Assembly (NCBI RefSeq): GCF_022317005.1
Contig: NZ_CP081006.1
Coordinates: forward strand, 2,356,001 to 2,420,000
Reading direction: 5' to 3'
DNA from: Mycobacterium sp. IDR2000157661
GTDB taxonomy: Bacteria > Actinomycetota > Actinomycetes > Mycobacteriales > Mycobacteriaceae
Length of the DNA stretch: 64,000 nucleotides
The notes under the pieces were generated by a model, which was given only the letters and a program-made list of their open reading frames with translations, searched no databases and was not told where the DNA came from. Below are positions 7,405 through 15,826 of this stretch, piece by piece. Position numbers and translations under genes: made by a program. The first letter of the stretch is position 1, and every line of letters begins with the position of its first letter.

Positions 7405-7851
7405 CGACAGAGGGTAGTTGTCGCTCCTCTTCAGCTTTATATGTCCAGCGGCGGAGCTTGCGCGATCAGGATCGCCTGACCGAGCAAGGACCGGCCGAAG
7501 GGGCGGCGAACTCGGGCTGAGCTGCTTTTTTAACTACAGGGCTGCTCCCGTCGCTCGCCTAGCGAGGGCGCGGACGCAACCTGTCCCAATTCCCCCACCT
7601 AGGTCCCAGGTAATCGCGCGAAATATCAGAGACGACGCCCTGCTGAACCATCGCGCAGCGGGACCGATGCGGGGGCTCTTGCCGATGGCGGAGGACGGCG
7701 CTTGAACACGCGATCACCAATGTGGTCCACGCTGTACTGTCAACGCCGGCCGATTCACAGAGTCGCCCTCACGATAGGGTCGACTGCTGCGAGATTAACG
7801 TAGTGGCATACCTTTTCGCCAGGCCCCAGCAGGACAATTATCAGCGCAACG
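7405..7851. other. Gene-free stretch after the tRNA cluster
   Basis: 447 bases with no convincing coding frame. It contains a short T run (7531-7536) and a small hairpin CTCGC-CTA-GCGAG near 7555. No integrase or repeated tRNA end was seen, so an integrated element is not supported. Confidence 0.5.
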
Positions 7852-9495
7852 TCACGACGAACCGTAACGGTCTCCGTTCGTCGAGCCGTTGTGCGACTGC
7901 TGCTCGGCCAATGCGGTCAGCGCTTTGCGCTCGCCGGCGTGTTGCGCCTGGGCCAGCGCCTCGTGCTCGTGGGCGGAGTCGGCAGCCAGGAAGCCGCCGC
8001 TGCCGGGTGCCCCCGCCGAGCCGAGCTTGTTCATCCGCTTGGGCACCGGTGCGCCCTGGTACTCGAGTGGAATCGGGTGGCCGTGTGCATCGACCGGGCC
8101 CAGCGGCTGGTGCAGTTCGATGTAGGCGCCGGTGGGCAACCGCTTGATGATGCCGGTCTCCACGCCGTGTTCGAGCACCGCACGGTCGCTGCGCTGCAGG
8201 GCCACACACCACCGGTACGTCACGAAGTAGACGATCGCAGGCAACACCACCATGCCGATGCGCCCGATCCACGTCGTCGCATTCAGCGACACGTTGAACT
8301 TGTAGGCGATGATGTCGTTCATCGCGCTGAACGTCAGAACGATGTAGAACGCGATGGCCATCGCACCGACGCCCGTGCGCACGGGGACGTCTCGCGGCCG
8401 CTGCAGCAGGTTGTGGTGCGCCCGATCGCCGGTCAGCCTCTGCTCGATGAACGGGTAGACGGTCAGCAGGATGAACACCAACCCCATGATCACCGCGACG
8501 GCGACCGCAGACGGGACCGTGTAGTTGCCGATGTAGAGCTCCCACGCGGGCCACAGCCGGATCAAGCCGTCGGTCCACATCATGTAGAAGTCGGGCTGGC
8601 TGCCCGCCGACACCTGATAAGGCTTGTACGGACCGAGATTCCACACCGGGTTGATCTGCAGCAGCCCGCCCATGAGGCCCAGCACGCCGACGGTCATCGC
8701 GAAGAACGCGCCGGACTTGACGGCGAACACCGGCATGACGCGCACGCCGACCACGTTCTGCTCGGTGCGCCCCGGACCCGGGAACTGCGTGTGCTTTTGG
8801 AACCACACCAGCGCCAGGTGAATCCCGATCAGCGCCAGCATGATGCCGGGGAAGATCAGGATGTGGATGGCATACAGGCGGGGGATGAGGATGTCGCCGG
8901 GGAAGTCGCCGCCGAACAGTGCCCAGTGCAGCCAGGTCCCGATCACCGGCATGCCCAACGTGATCGAAGACAGCGCGGCCCGGATGCCGGTGCCCGAAAG
9001 CAGGTCGTCGGGTAGCGAGTAGCCGAAGAACCCCTCGAACATGGCCAGGATCAGCAGCAGCGACCCGATCACCCAGTTCGCTTCCCGCGGTCGGCGGAAC
9101 GCCCCGGTGAAGAAGATCCGGGCCAGGTGAACCATGATCGCCGCGGCGAACAACAACGCGGCCCAGTGGTGCACCTGGCGCACGAACAATCCGCCGCGCA
9201 CCTCGAAGGTGATGTCCAGCGTCGATTCGTAGGCCTTCGACATCGTGACACCGCGCAGCGGCTGGTACACCCCCTCGTAGGTGACCTCGGCCATCGACGG
9301 ATCGAAGAACAGCGTCAGGTACACGCCGGTGATCAGCAGAACGATGAAGCTGTACAGCGCGATCTCACCGAGCAGGAACGACCAGTGCGTCGGAAAGACC
9401 TTGTTGAGTTGTCGACGCACCGCCGCCGACGGGTGGTAGCGCGAGTCGATCGCATCGCCCTGCCGGGCGGCGACCTCGGACAGTGTGAAATTCAT
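7852..9495 (-). CDS. qcrB: Cytochrome b subunit of the bc1 complex, isolated paralogue
   Basis: 547 residues from ATG 9495, strong GAGGAG site upstream. Complete Qcr[20 protein letters not shown] carries helix-B haem ligands, [20 protein letters not shown] those of helix [10 protein letters not shown] and SQPDFYMMW (the mycobacterial form of the PEWY quinol-site motif) are present, and the long actinobacterial C-terminal extension is kept. The normal gene is the last of qcrCAB beside ctaE; here neither QcrA (Rieske) nor QcrC is near and the flanks are tRNAs and a secreted repeat protein. It is therefore almost certainly a second copy. It may swap into the complex under some condition. Confidence 0.92.
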   Translation of the reverse strand: MNFTLSEVAARQGDAIDSRYHPSAAVRRQLNKVFPTHWSFLLGEIALYSFIVLLITGVYLTLFFDPSMAEVTYEGVYQPLRGVTMSKAYESTLDITFEVRGGLFVRQVHHWAALLFAAAIMVHLARIFFTGAFRRPREANWVIGSLLLILAMFEGFFGYSLPDDLLSGTGIRAALSSITLGMPVIGTWLHWALFGGDFPGDILIPRLYAIHILIFPGIMLALIGIHLALVWFQKHTQFPGPGRTEQNVVGVRVMPVFAVKSGAFFAMTVGVLGLMGGLLQINPVWNLGPYKPYQVSAGSQPDFYMMWTDGLIRLWPAWELYIGNYTVPSAVAVAVIMGLVFILLTVYPFIEQRLTGDRAHHNLLQRPRDVPVRTGVGAMAIAFYIVLTFSAMNDIIAYKFNVSLNATTWIGRIGMVVLPAIVYFVTYRWCVALQRSDRAVLEHGVETGIIKRLPTGAYIELHQPLGPVDAHGHPIPLEYQGAPVPKRMNKLGSAGAPGSGGFLAADSAHEHEALAQAQHAGERKALTALAEQQSHNGSTNGDRYGSS

Positions 9496-9729
9496 TGCGC
9501 TGCTCCTCGAGAAGCCACGCGGGGCTGTTTTTCAGTGTGCTAAGCAATTCGGAGTCGTTGGCGCCCCGGCGGTGCTGCCGCTCCGTCCGTCACACTTCAG
9601 TCATCTCTTCGGCGTACCGCGTGAGACGTCATCTTCTTCTCCGTTTCGACCCATCCTGCATCGGTTATGCAACGAATCGCTTACGTCAGCGAAAAGGCGG
9701 CGGGTCCGCCAGGGTCGAAGGGAATCCAC

Positions 9730-10716
9730 ATGTCCAAGCACAGCGCGCCGGGGTTCGGGTCTCGGGTCAGTGTCCGCGCATATCTGATGGCCGGAATCTC
9801 GGTGGTCGGAGCGGGTGTGCTCGCCGCCAGTCCCACCAGCGTCCCATCTCCCGTTGACGATGCGCCGCCGACGACACTCGCTGCCAGCACCGCCGGCACC
9901 CGGCCCGCAGCCGCAGTCACCGTGACCCCGGCCCCCGTCCCGTCGGGGGACGTGGATGCCGACGCGCCTGAGGCCGCCGCACGTGCCCTTCAGCCCGCCG
10001 CCGCCCCGTCGGCTGCAGCATTGGCCGGTTCAGGGCTTCAGCTCAGCCTGCTGACCGGGACGCCCAACCTCGGTTTCAACAACGAGGGCGCCTTCAACAC
10101 CGGAATCAACAACAGCGGGGTGGCCAACACAGGTGTCGACAACAAGGGCGACTACAACATCGGCGCCGACAACGTCGGCGACTTCAACATCGGCGTCGGC
10201 AACACCGGCAACTTCAACGTGGGCTTCGACAATGACGGCGAGTTCAACGTCGGCGGCAACAACACGGGCATCCGCAACTTCGGGTTCAACAACAACGGCA
10301 ACCTGAACTTCGGGGTCGGCAACACCGGTCAGCTGAACTTCGGCATCGGCAACACCGGCACCGGAAACGTCGGGTTCTTCAACACCACCGACTACACGGT
10401 CGGCGCATTCAACATCGGATTCCAGTACGCGTCGCCCAGCACCGCCACTGTCGCGCCGACGCGAACCGCCGCCAAGGCCGAGCCGACCGTGACATCGACG
10501 AACCGCATCAGCACTGAGGACGGCAACAAGGTCGAACCCGGAGGTGTCACCGGCGGCACCGGGGGCACGAGCGGCTTCGACGACGACGATGCGGCCGTCA
10601 CCGCCGTGACGACGGCCGATGACGTCGACGCTTCCGGCTCCACCGCAGGCAGCGGCGGCACCGGCAACGGGGCCGACGGCGACGCCGGTTCGGACAACGA
10701 CGGCGGCGACGAGTAA
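9730..10716 (+). CDS. Exported decapeptide-repeat (MPTR-like) protein lacking a PPE domain
   Basis: 328 residues from ATG 9730, with GAAGGGA seven bases upstream. Residues 18-34 form a hydrophobic export segment, then an Ala/Pro/Thr-rich spacer to about 100. Residues 111-240 are about thirteen decapeptides of the form x-x-N-x-G-x-x-N-x-G (for example NFNVGFDNDG, NLNFGVGNTG), the repeat that in M. tuberculosis follows PPE domains (PPE-MPTR). The tail is low-complexity Gly/Thr/Asp and very acidic. Such repeats fold as a right-handed pentapeptide helix. No PPE or PE domain and no ESX neighbour. Function unknown. Confidence 0.75.
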   Translation: MSKHSAPGFGSRVSVRAYLMAGISVVGAGVLAASPTSVPSPVDDAPPTTLAASTAGTRPAAAVTVTPAPVPSGDVDADAPEAAARALQPAAAPSAAALAGSGLQLSLLTGTPNLGFNNEGAFNTGINNSGVANTGVDNKGDYNIGADNVGDFNIGVGNTGNFNVGFDNDGEFNVGGNNTGIRNFGFNNNGNLNFGVGNTGQLNFGIGNTGTGNVGFFNTTDYTVGAFNIGFQYASPSTATVAPTRTAAKAEPTVTSTNRISTEDGNKVEPGGVTGGTGGTSGFDDDDAAVTAVTTADDVDASGSTAGSGGTGNGADGDAGSDNDGGDE

Positions 10717-10719
10717 CTG

Positions 10720-12264
10720 GTGTTCAACGTCGAATCCCCGCGCTCGCCGGTGACTCTCACCGGCGAGCGCCGTCCGCTGTGGACGTTGGTGGTGGGCTGT
10801 CTCGGCGTCGCTCTCGTCGTCGGATCGATGGTGGCATTCAACACCGCCCTTGGCGACATCGCGGTAGCCACCTCGGCCACCCAGACACAACTGAACTGGA
10901 TCGTCGACGGCTACACCGTCGTGCTCGCGTGCCTGCTGCTACCGGCGGGAGCAATCGGTGACCGGCACGGCCGCCGGGTGACGATGTTGGCCGGGCTGGC
11001 GGTCTTCTCCGTCGCATCGGCGGTACCGGCGTTCATCGACTCACCGTCGGCGCTCATCGCCTCTCGCATGGTGGCCGGCGCGGGCGCGGCATTCGTCATG
11101 CCCGCGACGCTGGCCGTGCTGTCGCAGGCCTATCCCGCCGAGCGGCGTTCCAGGGCGATCGCGATCTGGGCGAGTGTGGCGGGTTGCGCCGGTGTGGTGG
11201 GCCTCGTCGGGTCGGGCATCCTGCTGTCCTTCTGGGAATGGCAGGCGATCTGCTGGGCTCTGGCCATCGCCGGTGTCCTCGTTTTCCTTGCAGCATGGAC
11301 CATTTCGCCGGCACCCGCGGCGGATCGGCGGGCCGTCGACTGGATCGGCGCTTCGCTCGTCGCGGCCGCGGTGGCCATGGTGGTGGTCGGCCTCCTCGAA
11401 GCGCCGAGCCGGGGCTGGACGCACCCCGCGACCTTGGCGTTCCTGGCCGGCGGCCTGGTGTCGGGGGTGGCGTTCGTCATGGTCGAATCCCGCCGGCGGC
11501 AACCACTTCTCGATCCGAGATTGTTCCGTGACGCCCCGATGGCCGCGAGCGCGGTGACGATCACGGCGATCTTCGCCGCGACCTTCGGGTTCTTCTACCT
11601 CGGCATGCAGTACGCGCAACTGATCATGGGTTTCTCGGCGCTGGGGGCCGGACTCGCCTTCGCCCCGTTCATGATTCCGCTGGTCGGCTTGTCGCTGCTG
11701 TCCTTCCGCTACACCCCGCGGTGGGGTCTCAAGCGGGTGCTCATCTCCGGGCTGGTCGTGCTCTCGGCGGGCTTCTTGTGCCTGTTGATGCTCGAGACGG
11801 ATTCGTCGTATCTGCAGTTGGCGGTGCCCACCGTCGTCATCGGTGCGGGGATCGGGCTGTGCACGGCGCCCGCCACGTCGACGATCATGTCGTCGCTGCG
11901 TGATGAACGCCAGGGCGTCGCGTCGGCCATCAACGACACCACGCGCGAGTTGGGTGCGGCGGTGGGCATCGCCATCGCGGGTTCGGTGCTGGCTGAGCGC
12001 TACACCGCGGAGGTCACACCGCAGCTGTCGGCACTGCCCGAACCGCTGCGCGAGCAGGTCGCCGACGGGTTCGGCAAGGCGGTGCACGTGCTGGACTCGA
12101 TCGGACCGCAGGCGGCGCCGATCTTGGCCGCATCCGAGCAGGCGTTCGTGTCGGCGATGCACACCTCAGCCCTCGTGGTGTCGGGTGTCGCCGCGGCGGC
12201 GGCGCTGGCCATCGCGATGATCATCCCGGCCGGTAGCCGAACCGAACGCGGGCCGATCCGGTAG
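10720..12264 (+). CDS. MFS drug exporter, DHA2 (14-helix) family
   Basis: 514 residues from GTG 10720, three bases after the preceding stop. Fourteen predicted helices; motif A appears as GAIGDRHGRRVTM and motif C-type segment as GSGILLSFWEWQ. LNWIVDGYTVVLACLLLPAG is the family's first-loop signature (QWxxxxYxL type). It should export a hydrophobic compound using the proton gradient. A perfect 14-base stem lies inside its first codons; GTG 10750 is a possible alternative start. No dedicated regulator beside it. Confidence 0.85.
   Translation: MFNVESPRSPVTLTGERRPLWTLVVGCLGVALVVGSMVAFNTALGDIAVATSATQTQLNWIVDGYTVVLACLLLPAGAIGDRHGRRVTMLAGLAVFSVASAVPAFIDSPSALIASRMVAGAGAAFVMPATLAVLSQAYPAERRSRAIAIWASVAGCAGVVGLVGSGILLSFWEWQAICWALAIAGVLVFLAAWTISPAPAADRRAVDWIGASLVAAAVAMVVVGLLEAPSRGWTHPATLAFLAGGLVSGVAFVMVESRRRQPLLDPRLFRDAPMAASAVTITAIFAATFGFFYLGMQYAQLIMGFSALGAGLAFAPFMIPLVGLSLLSFRYTPRWGLKRVLISGLVVLSAGFLCLLMLETDSSYLQLAVPTVVIGAGIGLCTAPATSTIMSSLRDERQGVASAINDTTRELGAAVGIAIAGSVLAERYTAEVTPQLSALPEPLREQVADGFGKAVHVLDSIGPQAAPILAASEQAFVSAMHTSALVVSGVAAAAALAIAMIIPAGSRTERGPIR
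10740..10770. terminator. Perfect 14-base-pair hairpin at the 5' end of the MFS gene
   Basis: Arms 10740-10753 and 10757-10770 are exact reverse complements with a CTC loop. It lies 23 bases past the stop of the repeat-protein gene. It may end that transcript, or mask the MFS initiation region. Confidence 0.6.
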
Positions 12265-12297
12265 GAGTGCTATCCAAAGTCGATGCTTGTCATCTTC

Positions 12298-12336
12298 GGT
12301 ACACCAACGTACCGTAAGCCGGTACGTTGAGGTACC
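12298..12336. promoter_or_regulatory. 39-base compound palindromic operator
   Basis: Nested perfect arms: GGTAC / GTACC outside and AACGTACCG / CGGTACGTT inside, around TAAGC. It ends 24 bases before the P450-remnant ATG. Two regulator dimers could bind. No regulator gene is adjacent; TetR proteins of P450/SDR units often use CGTACCG-type sites. Confidence 0.65.
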
Positions 12337-12360
12337 AGGGTGGTCCGGGAAGGTGACGGC

Positions 12361-12894
12361 ATGGCCGAAGCGACGACCGACCCCGTGCGGTTACCGCCGG
12401 GGCCACGGCTACCCAAGGCCGCGGTAGGGCTGGCGTTCCTGACAGCACGGCACCGCACCCTGGTCGCCATCGGCCGCCGATACGGCGCCGCGTTCACCGT
12501 CGACCTGCCGATGCTCGGCCGCTCCCTGATCGTCAGCGACCGCGTCCTCGTCAAGGACCTGTTCACCACCAACAGTGATCTCGTCGTCGAGCCCGGCGCT
12601 TTCGACCCGGACCGCTTCATCGGCGCTGCCCCCGACACCCACGCCTGGATTCCCTACGGCGGTGGCATCCGACGGTGCATCGGCGCGGCCTTCGCGAACA
12701 TGGAGATGACCGCGACATTGCGAACACTGTTGCGGGGATTCGAGTTCGGGGCGACATCAGCCCCGGGCGAGCGCCGTCGTTCGCGCGGAGTGGCCACCGC
12801 GCCGGCCCGCGGCGGCCGCGCCGTGGTCTACCGGCGCGCCACAACCAGCACCGATGCCGACGCACACCACCTCACCCTCAAGGAGCCGGTATGA
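12361..12894 (+). pseudogene. Cytochrome P450 with large in-frame internal deletion (CYP138-like)
   Basis: 177 residues where a P450 has about 440. Residues 1-75 are a normal N-terminus (LPPGPRLPKAAVGLAFL, LFTTNSDLV) like CYP138 (Rv0136). The chain then jumps directly to VEPGAFDPDRF and the haem loop WIPYGGGIRRCIGAAFANM with the Cys ligand. The I-helix oxygen-binding region and the K-helix ExxR are missing, roughly 280-300 residues, so it cannot fold as a P450. The frame is intact through the junction, and the stop overlaps the SDR start (ATGA), so the remnant still serves to translate the next gene. Confidence 0.85.
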
Positions 12895-13736
12895 GCAAGC
12901 AGCGCAGAACGATCAGCGGCCGCACCGCGGTCATCACCGGTGCCGCCTCCGGGATCGGGCGCGCCTTGGCGCAACGACTTTCGGCACACAGTTGTCCGGT
13001 TGCCATCGCCGACGTCGACGAGCAGGGCCTGAAGGAGACGGAGGCCAGCCTGCGTGGTCCAGCCCTGCTGCGGGTGCTCGACGTGCGCGACGCCGACGCC
13101 CAGCGCGACTTCGCCGCCGAGGTGCGCGACTGGGCACCGCAAATCATCGGCGCGGTGTTCAACAACGCCGGTGTCGCGGTGGCCTCCAGCGTCCTCGACG
13201 CCGTACCCGAAGACGACCAGTGGCTGTGGGACATCAACTTCGGCGGCGTCGTCAACGGTACGCGCGCCTTCCTGCCGATCCTCGTCGAGCAGGACGAGGG
13301 CGTCATCGTCAACACCTCGAGTGTGTTCGGTCTACTCGGCATGCCTACCCAATCTGCGTACTGCTCGGCCAAATTCGCAGTGCGCGGCTTCACCGATTCG
13401 TTGCGTCAGGAATTGCGCGGCACCGGGGTAGCGGCGGTCAACGTGCACCCCGGTGGCATCAACACCAACATCGTGCGCAACGCCAGGTACCGCCACGATC
13501 CAGAGGGCCGCGGCCGCACCCAGGAGCAGATGGCTCAGGAGTTCGCGGCCATCACGATGACCCAGCCGGAGAAGGCCGCGGCGATCATCCACCGCAGGGT
13601 GGAGGCGGGTAAGGCCCGCGTTCTGATCGGGCCGGACGCCTACCTGTTCGACGCGCTGGGACGGATCGCACCGACTCGCTACTACGACGTGCTGGGTGGT
13701 CTGCAGTCGTTCCTGCGCAAGCGCGCAGCCAAGTAG
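12891..13736 (+). CDS. Short-chain dehydrogenase/reductase
   Basis: 281 residues from ATG 12891, overlapping the P450-remnant stop by ATGA. Rossmann motif TGAASGIG, NNAG in the fourth strand, catalytic Ser in NTSSVFG and YCSAK (Tyr-x-x-x-Lys). The C-terminal extension (about 60 residues with YLFDALGRIAPTRYYDVLG) fits classical SDRs that act on hydrophobic alcohols or ketones. Its natural partner, the P450, is dead; the pair is controlled by the 12298-12336 operator. Substrate unknown. Confidence 0.9.
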   Translation: MSKQRRTISGRTAVITGAASGIGRALAQRLSAHSCPVAIADVDEQGLKETEASLRGPALLRVLDVRDADAQRDFAAEVRDWAPQIIGAVFNNAGVAVASSVLDAVPEDDQWLWDINFGGVVNGTRAFLPILVEQDEGVIVNTSSVFGLLGMPTQSAYCSAKFAVRGFTDSLRQELRGTGVAAVNVHPGGINTNIVRNARYRHDPEGRGRTQEQMAQEFAAITMTQPEKAAAIIHRRVEAGKARVLIGPDAYLFDALGRIAPTRYYDVLGGLQSFLRKRAAK

Positions 13737-14525
13737 TCAGGCGGTCTGCCGTGCGTACTCGAGCAGACCGGGATCGTGCGCGCACAGCAACAAGAGATCC
13801 GGTTCGGCGCGCCGGTACAGCTCGGTGAGTCGCGCGTGGTTGTCGCGTACCTGCTTGCGGTCGAACGCGGCCACCTTCTCGAAGGCGCCGAGAGGCCGCG
13901 CAATCCGCCCGGCACCGCCGATCGTGCTCGGGTGATAGAACGCGTCGCCACAGTGCAGCAGCCAGCGATGCCCTGCGTCGACGGCGACGCAGGCGTGGCC
14001 GCGCGTGTGGCCGGGCAGCGACACCAGCACGATTCCCGGTGAGACGTCGGTGAGCTCCCTGGCGGCGGCGAACCCGCGCCAGCGCTCGCCCTCGGGGGTG
14101 TGCTCGACGATCTTCGGTCCGTGCTCCCACTGGGCCGGCCGGAACCGGAACTTCTCGCCGCGCGTCGGCGCTCGCATAGCACCCAGCACTTCGGCTGCGG
14201 TGCAGTGAATCTCGGCGTCGGGAAAGTCCGACAACCCGCCGATGTGGTCGACGTCGAAGTGCGTGACCACGATGTGGCGGACGTCCTCGGCTCGGAAGCC
14301 CAGCCGTTGGACATGCCGGATGGCGGTCTCCTCGCGGTCGAAGCGAGGCCGGAAGAAGTGCCGTGTGGGGCCGGCCCGCCGTGCGGGATCATCGCAGTCC
14401 GCCAGGCCGTATCCACTGTCAACCAGCACCAGCCCGTTCTCGGTCTCGACCAGCAGCACATGGCACACCAGAGGCTGGATGCTGAACGGGTGCATCGAGC
14501 CGCAGTTGAGATGGTGCACCATCAT
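13737..14525 (-). CDS. Metallo-beta-lactamase-fold hydrolase (lactonase-like)
   Basis: 262 residues from ATG 14525; a longer form would need a TTG at 14558. VHHLNCGSM at the start and THFDVDHIGG (variant of HxHxDH with Phe-Asp between), PGHTRGHA and LHCGDAFYH supply the two-metal site. The overall layout resembles N-acyl-homoserine lactonases and related mycobacterial MBL proteins, hydrolysing an ester or lactone. A ten-base palindrome TACGGCCGTA lies upstream at 14592-14601. Its stop abuts the SDR stop (TAGTCA). Exact substrate cannot be told. Confidence 0.82.
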   Translation of the reverse strand: MMVHHLNCGSMHPFSIQPLVCHVLLVETENGLVLVDSGYGLADCDDPARRAGPTRHFFRPRFDREETAIRHVQRLGFRAEDVRHIVVTHFDVDHIGGLSDFPDAEIHCTAAEVLGAMRAPTRGEKFRFRPAQWEHGPKIVEHTPEGERWRGFAAARELTDVSPGIVLVSLPGHTRGHACVAVDAGHRWLLHCGDAFYHPSTIGGAGRIARPLGAFEKVAAFDRKQVRDNHARLTELYRRAEPDLLLLCAHDPGLLEYARQTA

Positions 14526-14608
14526 GAGGCGGTCCCGGCGAGCCGGTCCGTGCAGCAACCGCCGGTCGTGTTTCCCCCCACACGCCTACAGTACGGCCGT
14601 ATCGCCTT

Positions 14609-15103
14609 TCAGGCGGGCGACTTGACCTGAATCAAATCCTGCTCGTGGCGATGTTGACGCTCGATGGTGGCCAGGTAGAACGCCCAGGCGAACGCCGAAC
14701 TGGCGAACAGGATGAAACCCAGGTACAACCATGCGTGCCTGATGCCGCGCCTGCGGCCGTCGACCAGCAGCCACGCCGGGAACAGCAGAAGGCTCATGAT
14801 CGTGTAGTCCTGGCTGGCCGAACTTGCCGCCGGGTTGTCGTAGCCGAGCACGATGAACTCGGTCCAACTGCCCGGGCCCCAGACGAAGTTGTGCAATCCT
14901 CCTGCCGGTGCGTATTCCGCGACGAACTGATTGTTGAAGTAGTAGCCCAGCACCACCGACGCGACGCCGGCCACGTAATAGAACAGCTCGAGCCCGGTGA
15001 CGCGCCTGCCCGACGGATAGCGGGCGAAGACCGCCGGATTCGTCCTGACGATGACGGCCAGCGTGGCGAACCCGAGCAAGAGGTGAACGATCAGCGAGAC
15101 CAT
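14609..15103 (-). CDS. DUF2834-type small membrane protein
   Basis: 164 residues from ATG 15103. Four hydrophobic segments: a first helix LIVHLLLGFATLAVIV, then YYVAGVASVVLGYYF, MSLLLFPAWLLV and LGFILFASSAFAWAFYL. Basic loop RRRGIRHAW and a short charged tail. Family known only as DUF2834. Divergent from a TetR gene with a near-perfect palindrome (15129-15150) in between, so it is the likely repressed target. Confidence 0.72.
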   Translation of the reverse strand: MVSLIVHLLLGFATLAVIVRTNPAVFARYPSGRRVTGLELFYYVAGVASVVLGYYFNNQFVAEYAPAGGLHNFVWGPGSWTEFIVLGYDNPAASSASQDYTIMSLLLFPAWLLVDGRRRGIRHAWLYLGFILFASSAFAWAFYLATIERQHRHEQDLIQVKSPA

Positions 15104-15128
15104 AGCCGGAGTCTGACCATCGCCCGAA

Positions 15129-15150
15129 GTTTTGTCAATATTGACATAAC
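15129..15150. promoter_or_regulatory. TetR operator, copy 1
   Basis: 22-base palindrome built on TGTCAATATTGACA (15133-15146), with a single mismatch at position 15147. It lies between the DUF2834 gene and the divergent tetR. Confidence 0.75.
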
Positions 15151-15181
15151 CGGAGCGATGGGCCTGCGGTACTTTCGGCTC

Positions 15182-15775
15182 ATGCCCCGGCCCGCCCACA
15201 CCGCGCGCAGCGAGCGCACACGACAAGCGCTGCGACAGGCCGCAGTCGTCCGGTTCCTTGCCCAGGGCGTCGACGACACGTCGGCCGAACAGATCGCCGC
15301 CGACGCCGGAGTCTCACTGCGGACCTTCTACCGCCACTTCGAGTCCAAGCATGACCTGCTGTTCGCCGACTACGCAGGCCTGCGGTGGTTCAAGGCCGCC
15401 CTGGCGGCCAGCGACCCCGACCAGCCGATCGTCGAGTCGGTGCACGCGGCGATCATGGCGCGACCCTACGACGACTGGGCCGTCACGCAGACCGCCGCCC
15501 TGCGTGCCCAGGAGATGGAACCGGGCCGCATCGTGCGCCACATGCGGCAGGTGGAGGCCGAACTCGCCGAGGCGATCGAGGAGCACCTGACCGGCGGCAG
15601 CCCGCCGGCACCGGGCAGCGACGAACGCATGCGGGTGGCCGTGACGGCGCGGTGCATCGCGGCTGCGGTCTTCGGGGCGATGGAGGTGTGGATGTTGGGG
15701 GAGGAGCGCTCCCTGCCCGAACTGTCGCGGCTGACCCGGGAGGCGCTCGACACGTTGGCCCGTGGCATCGGGTAG
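15182..15775 (+). CDS. TetR-family regulator of the flanking genes
   Basis: 197 residues from ATG 15182; a TACTTT hexamer six bases upstream suggests a leaderless mRNA. Helix-turn-helix TSAEQIAADAGVSLRTFYRH at about 38-57. The C-terminal half is helical with a MFGAMEVWML-like dimer face (here FGAMEVWMLGE). Identical palindromes lie before and after the gene, so it probably represses DUF2834, itself and the CrtI-like gene at once. Confidence 0.88.
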   Translation: MPRPAHTARSERTRQALRQAAVVRFLAQGVDDTSAEQIAADAGVSLRTFYRHFESKHDLLFADYAGLRWFKAALAASDPDQPIVESVHAAIMARPYDDWAVTQTAALRAQEMEPGRIVRHMRQVEAELAEAIEEHLTGGSPPAPGSDERMRVAVTARCIAAAVFGAMEVWMLGEERSLPELSRLTREALDTLARGIG

Positions 15776-15779
15776 CGCG

Positions 15780-15801
15780 GTTTTGTCAATATTGACAAAA
15801 C
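15780..15801. promoter_or_regulatory. TetR operator, copy 2 (perfect)
   Basis: Perfect 22-base palindrome with the core TGTCAATATTGACA, 25 bases before the CrtI-like start. Same core as copy 1. Confidence 0.8.
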
Positions 15802-15826
15802 GTGGGCCCCGTGCCAGCCTCGGCCC

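Noticed and set aside
7405..7851. Integrated element behind the tRNA-Phe
   Set aside because: No integrase, no repeated tRNA 3' end and no coding frame; only a gap.
9667..9729. Upstream start for the decapeptide-repeat protein
   Set aside because: Ribosome site precedes ATG 9730 and the extra residues lack an export-signal pattern.
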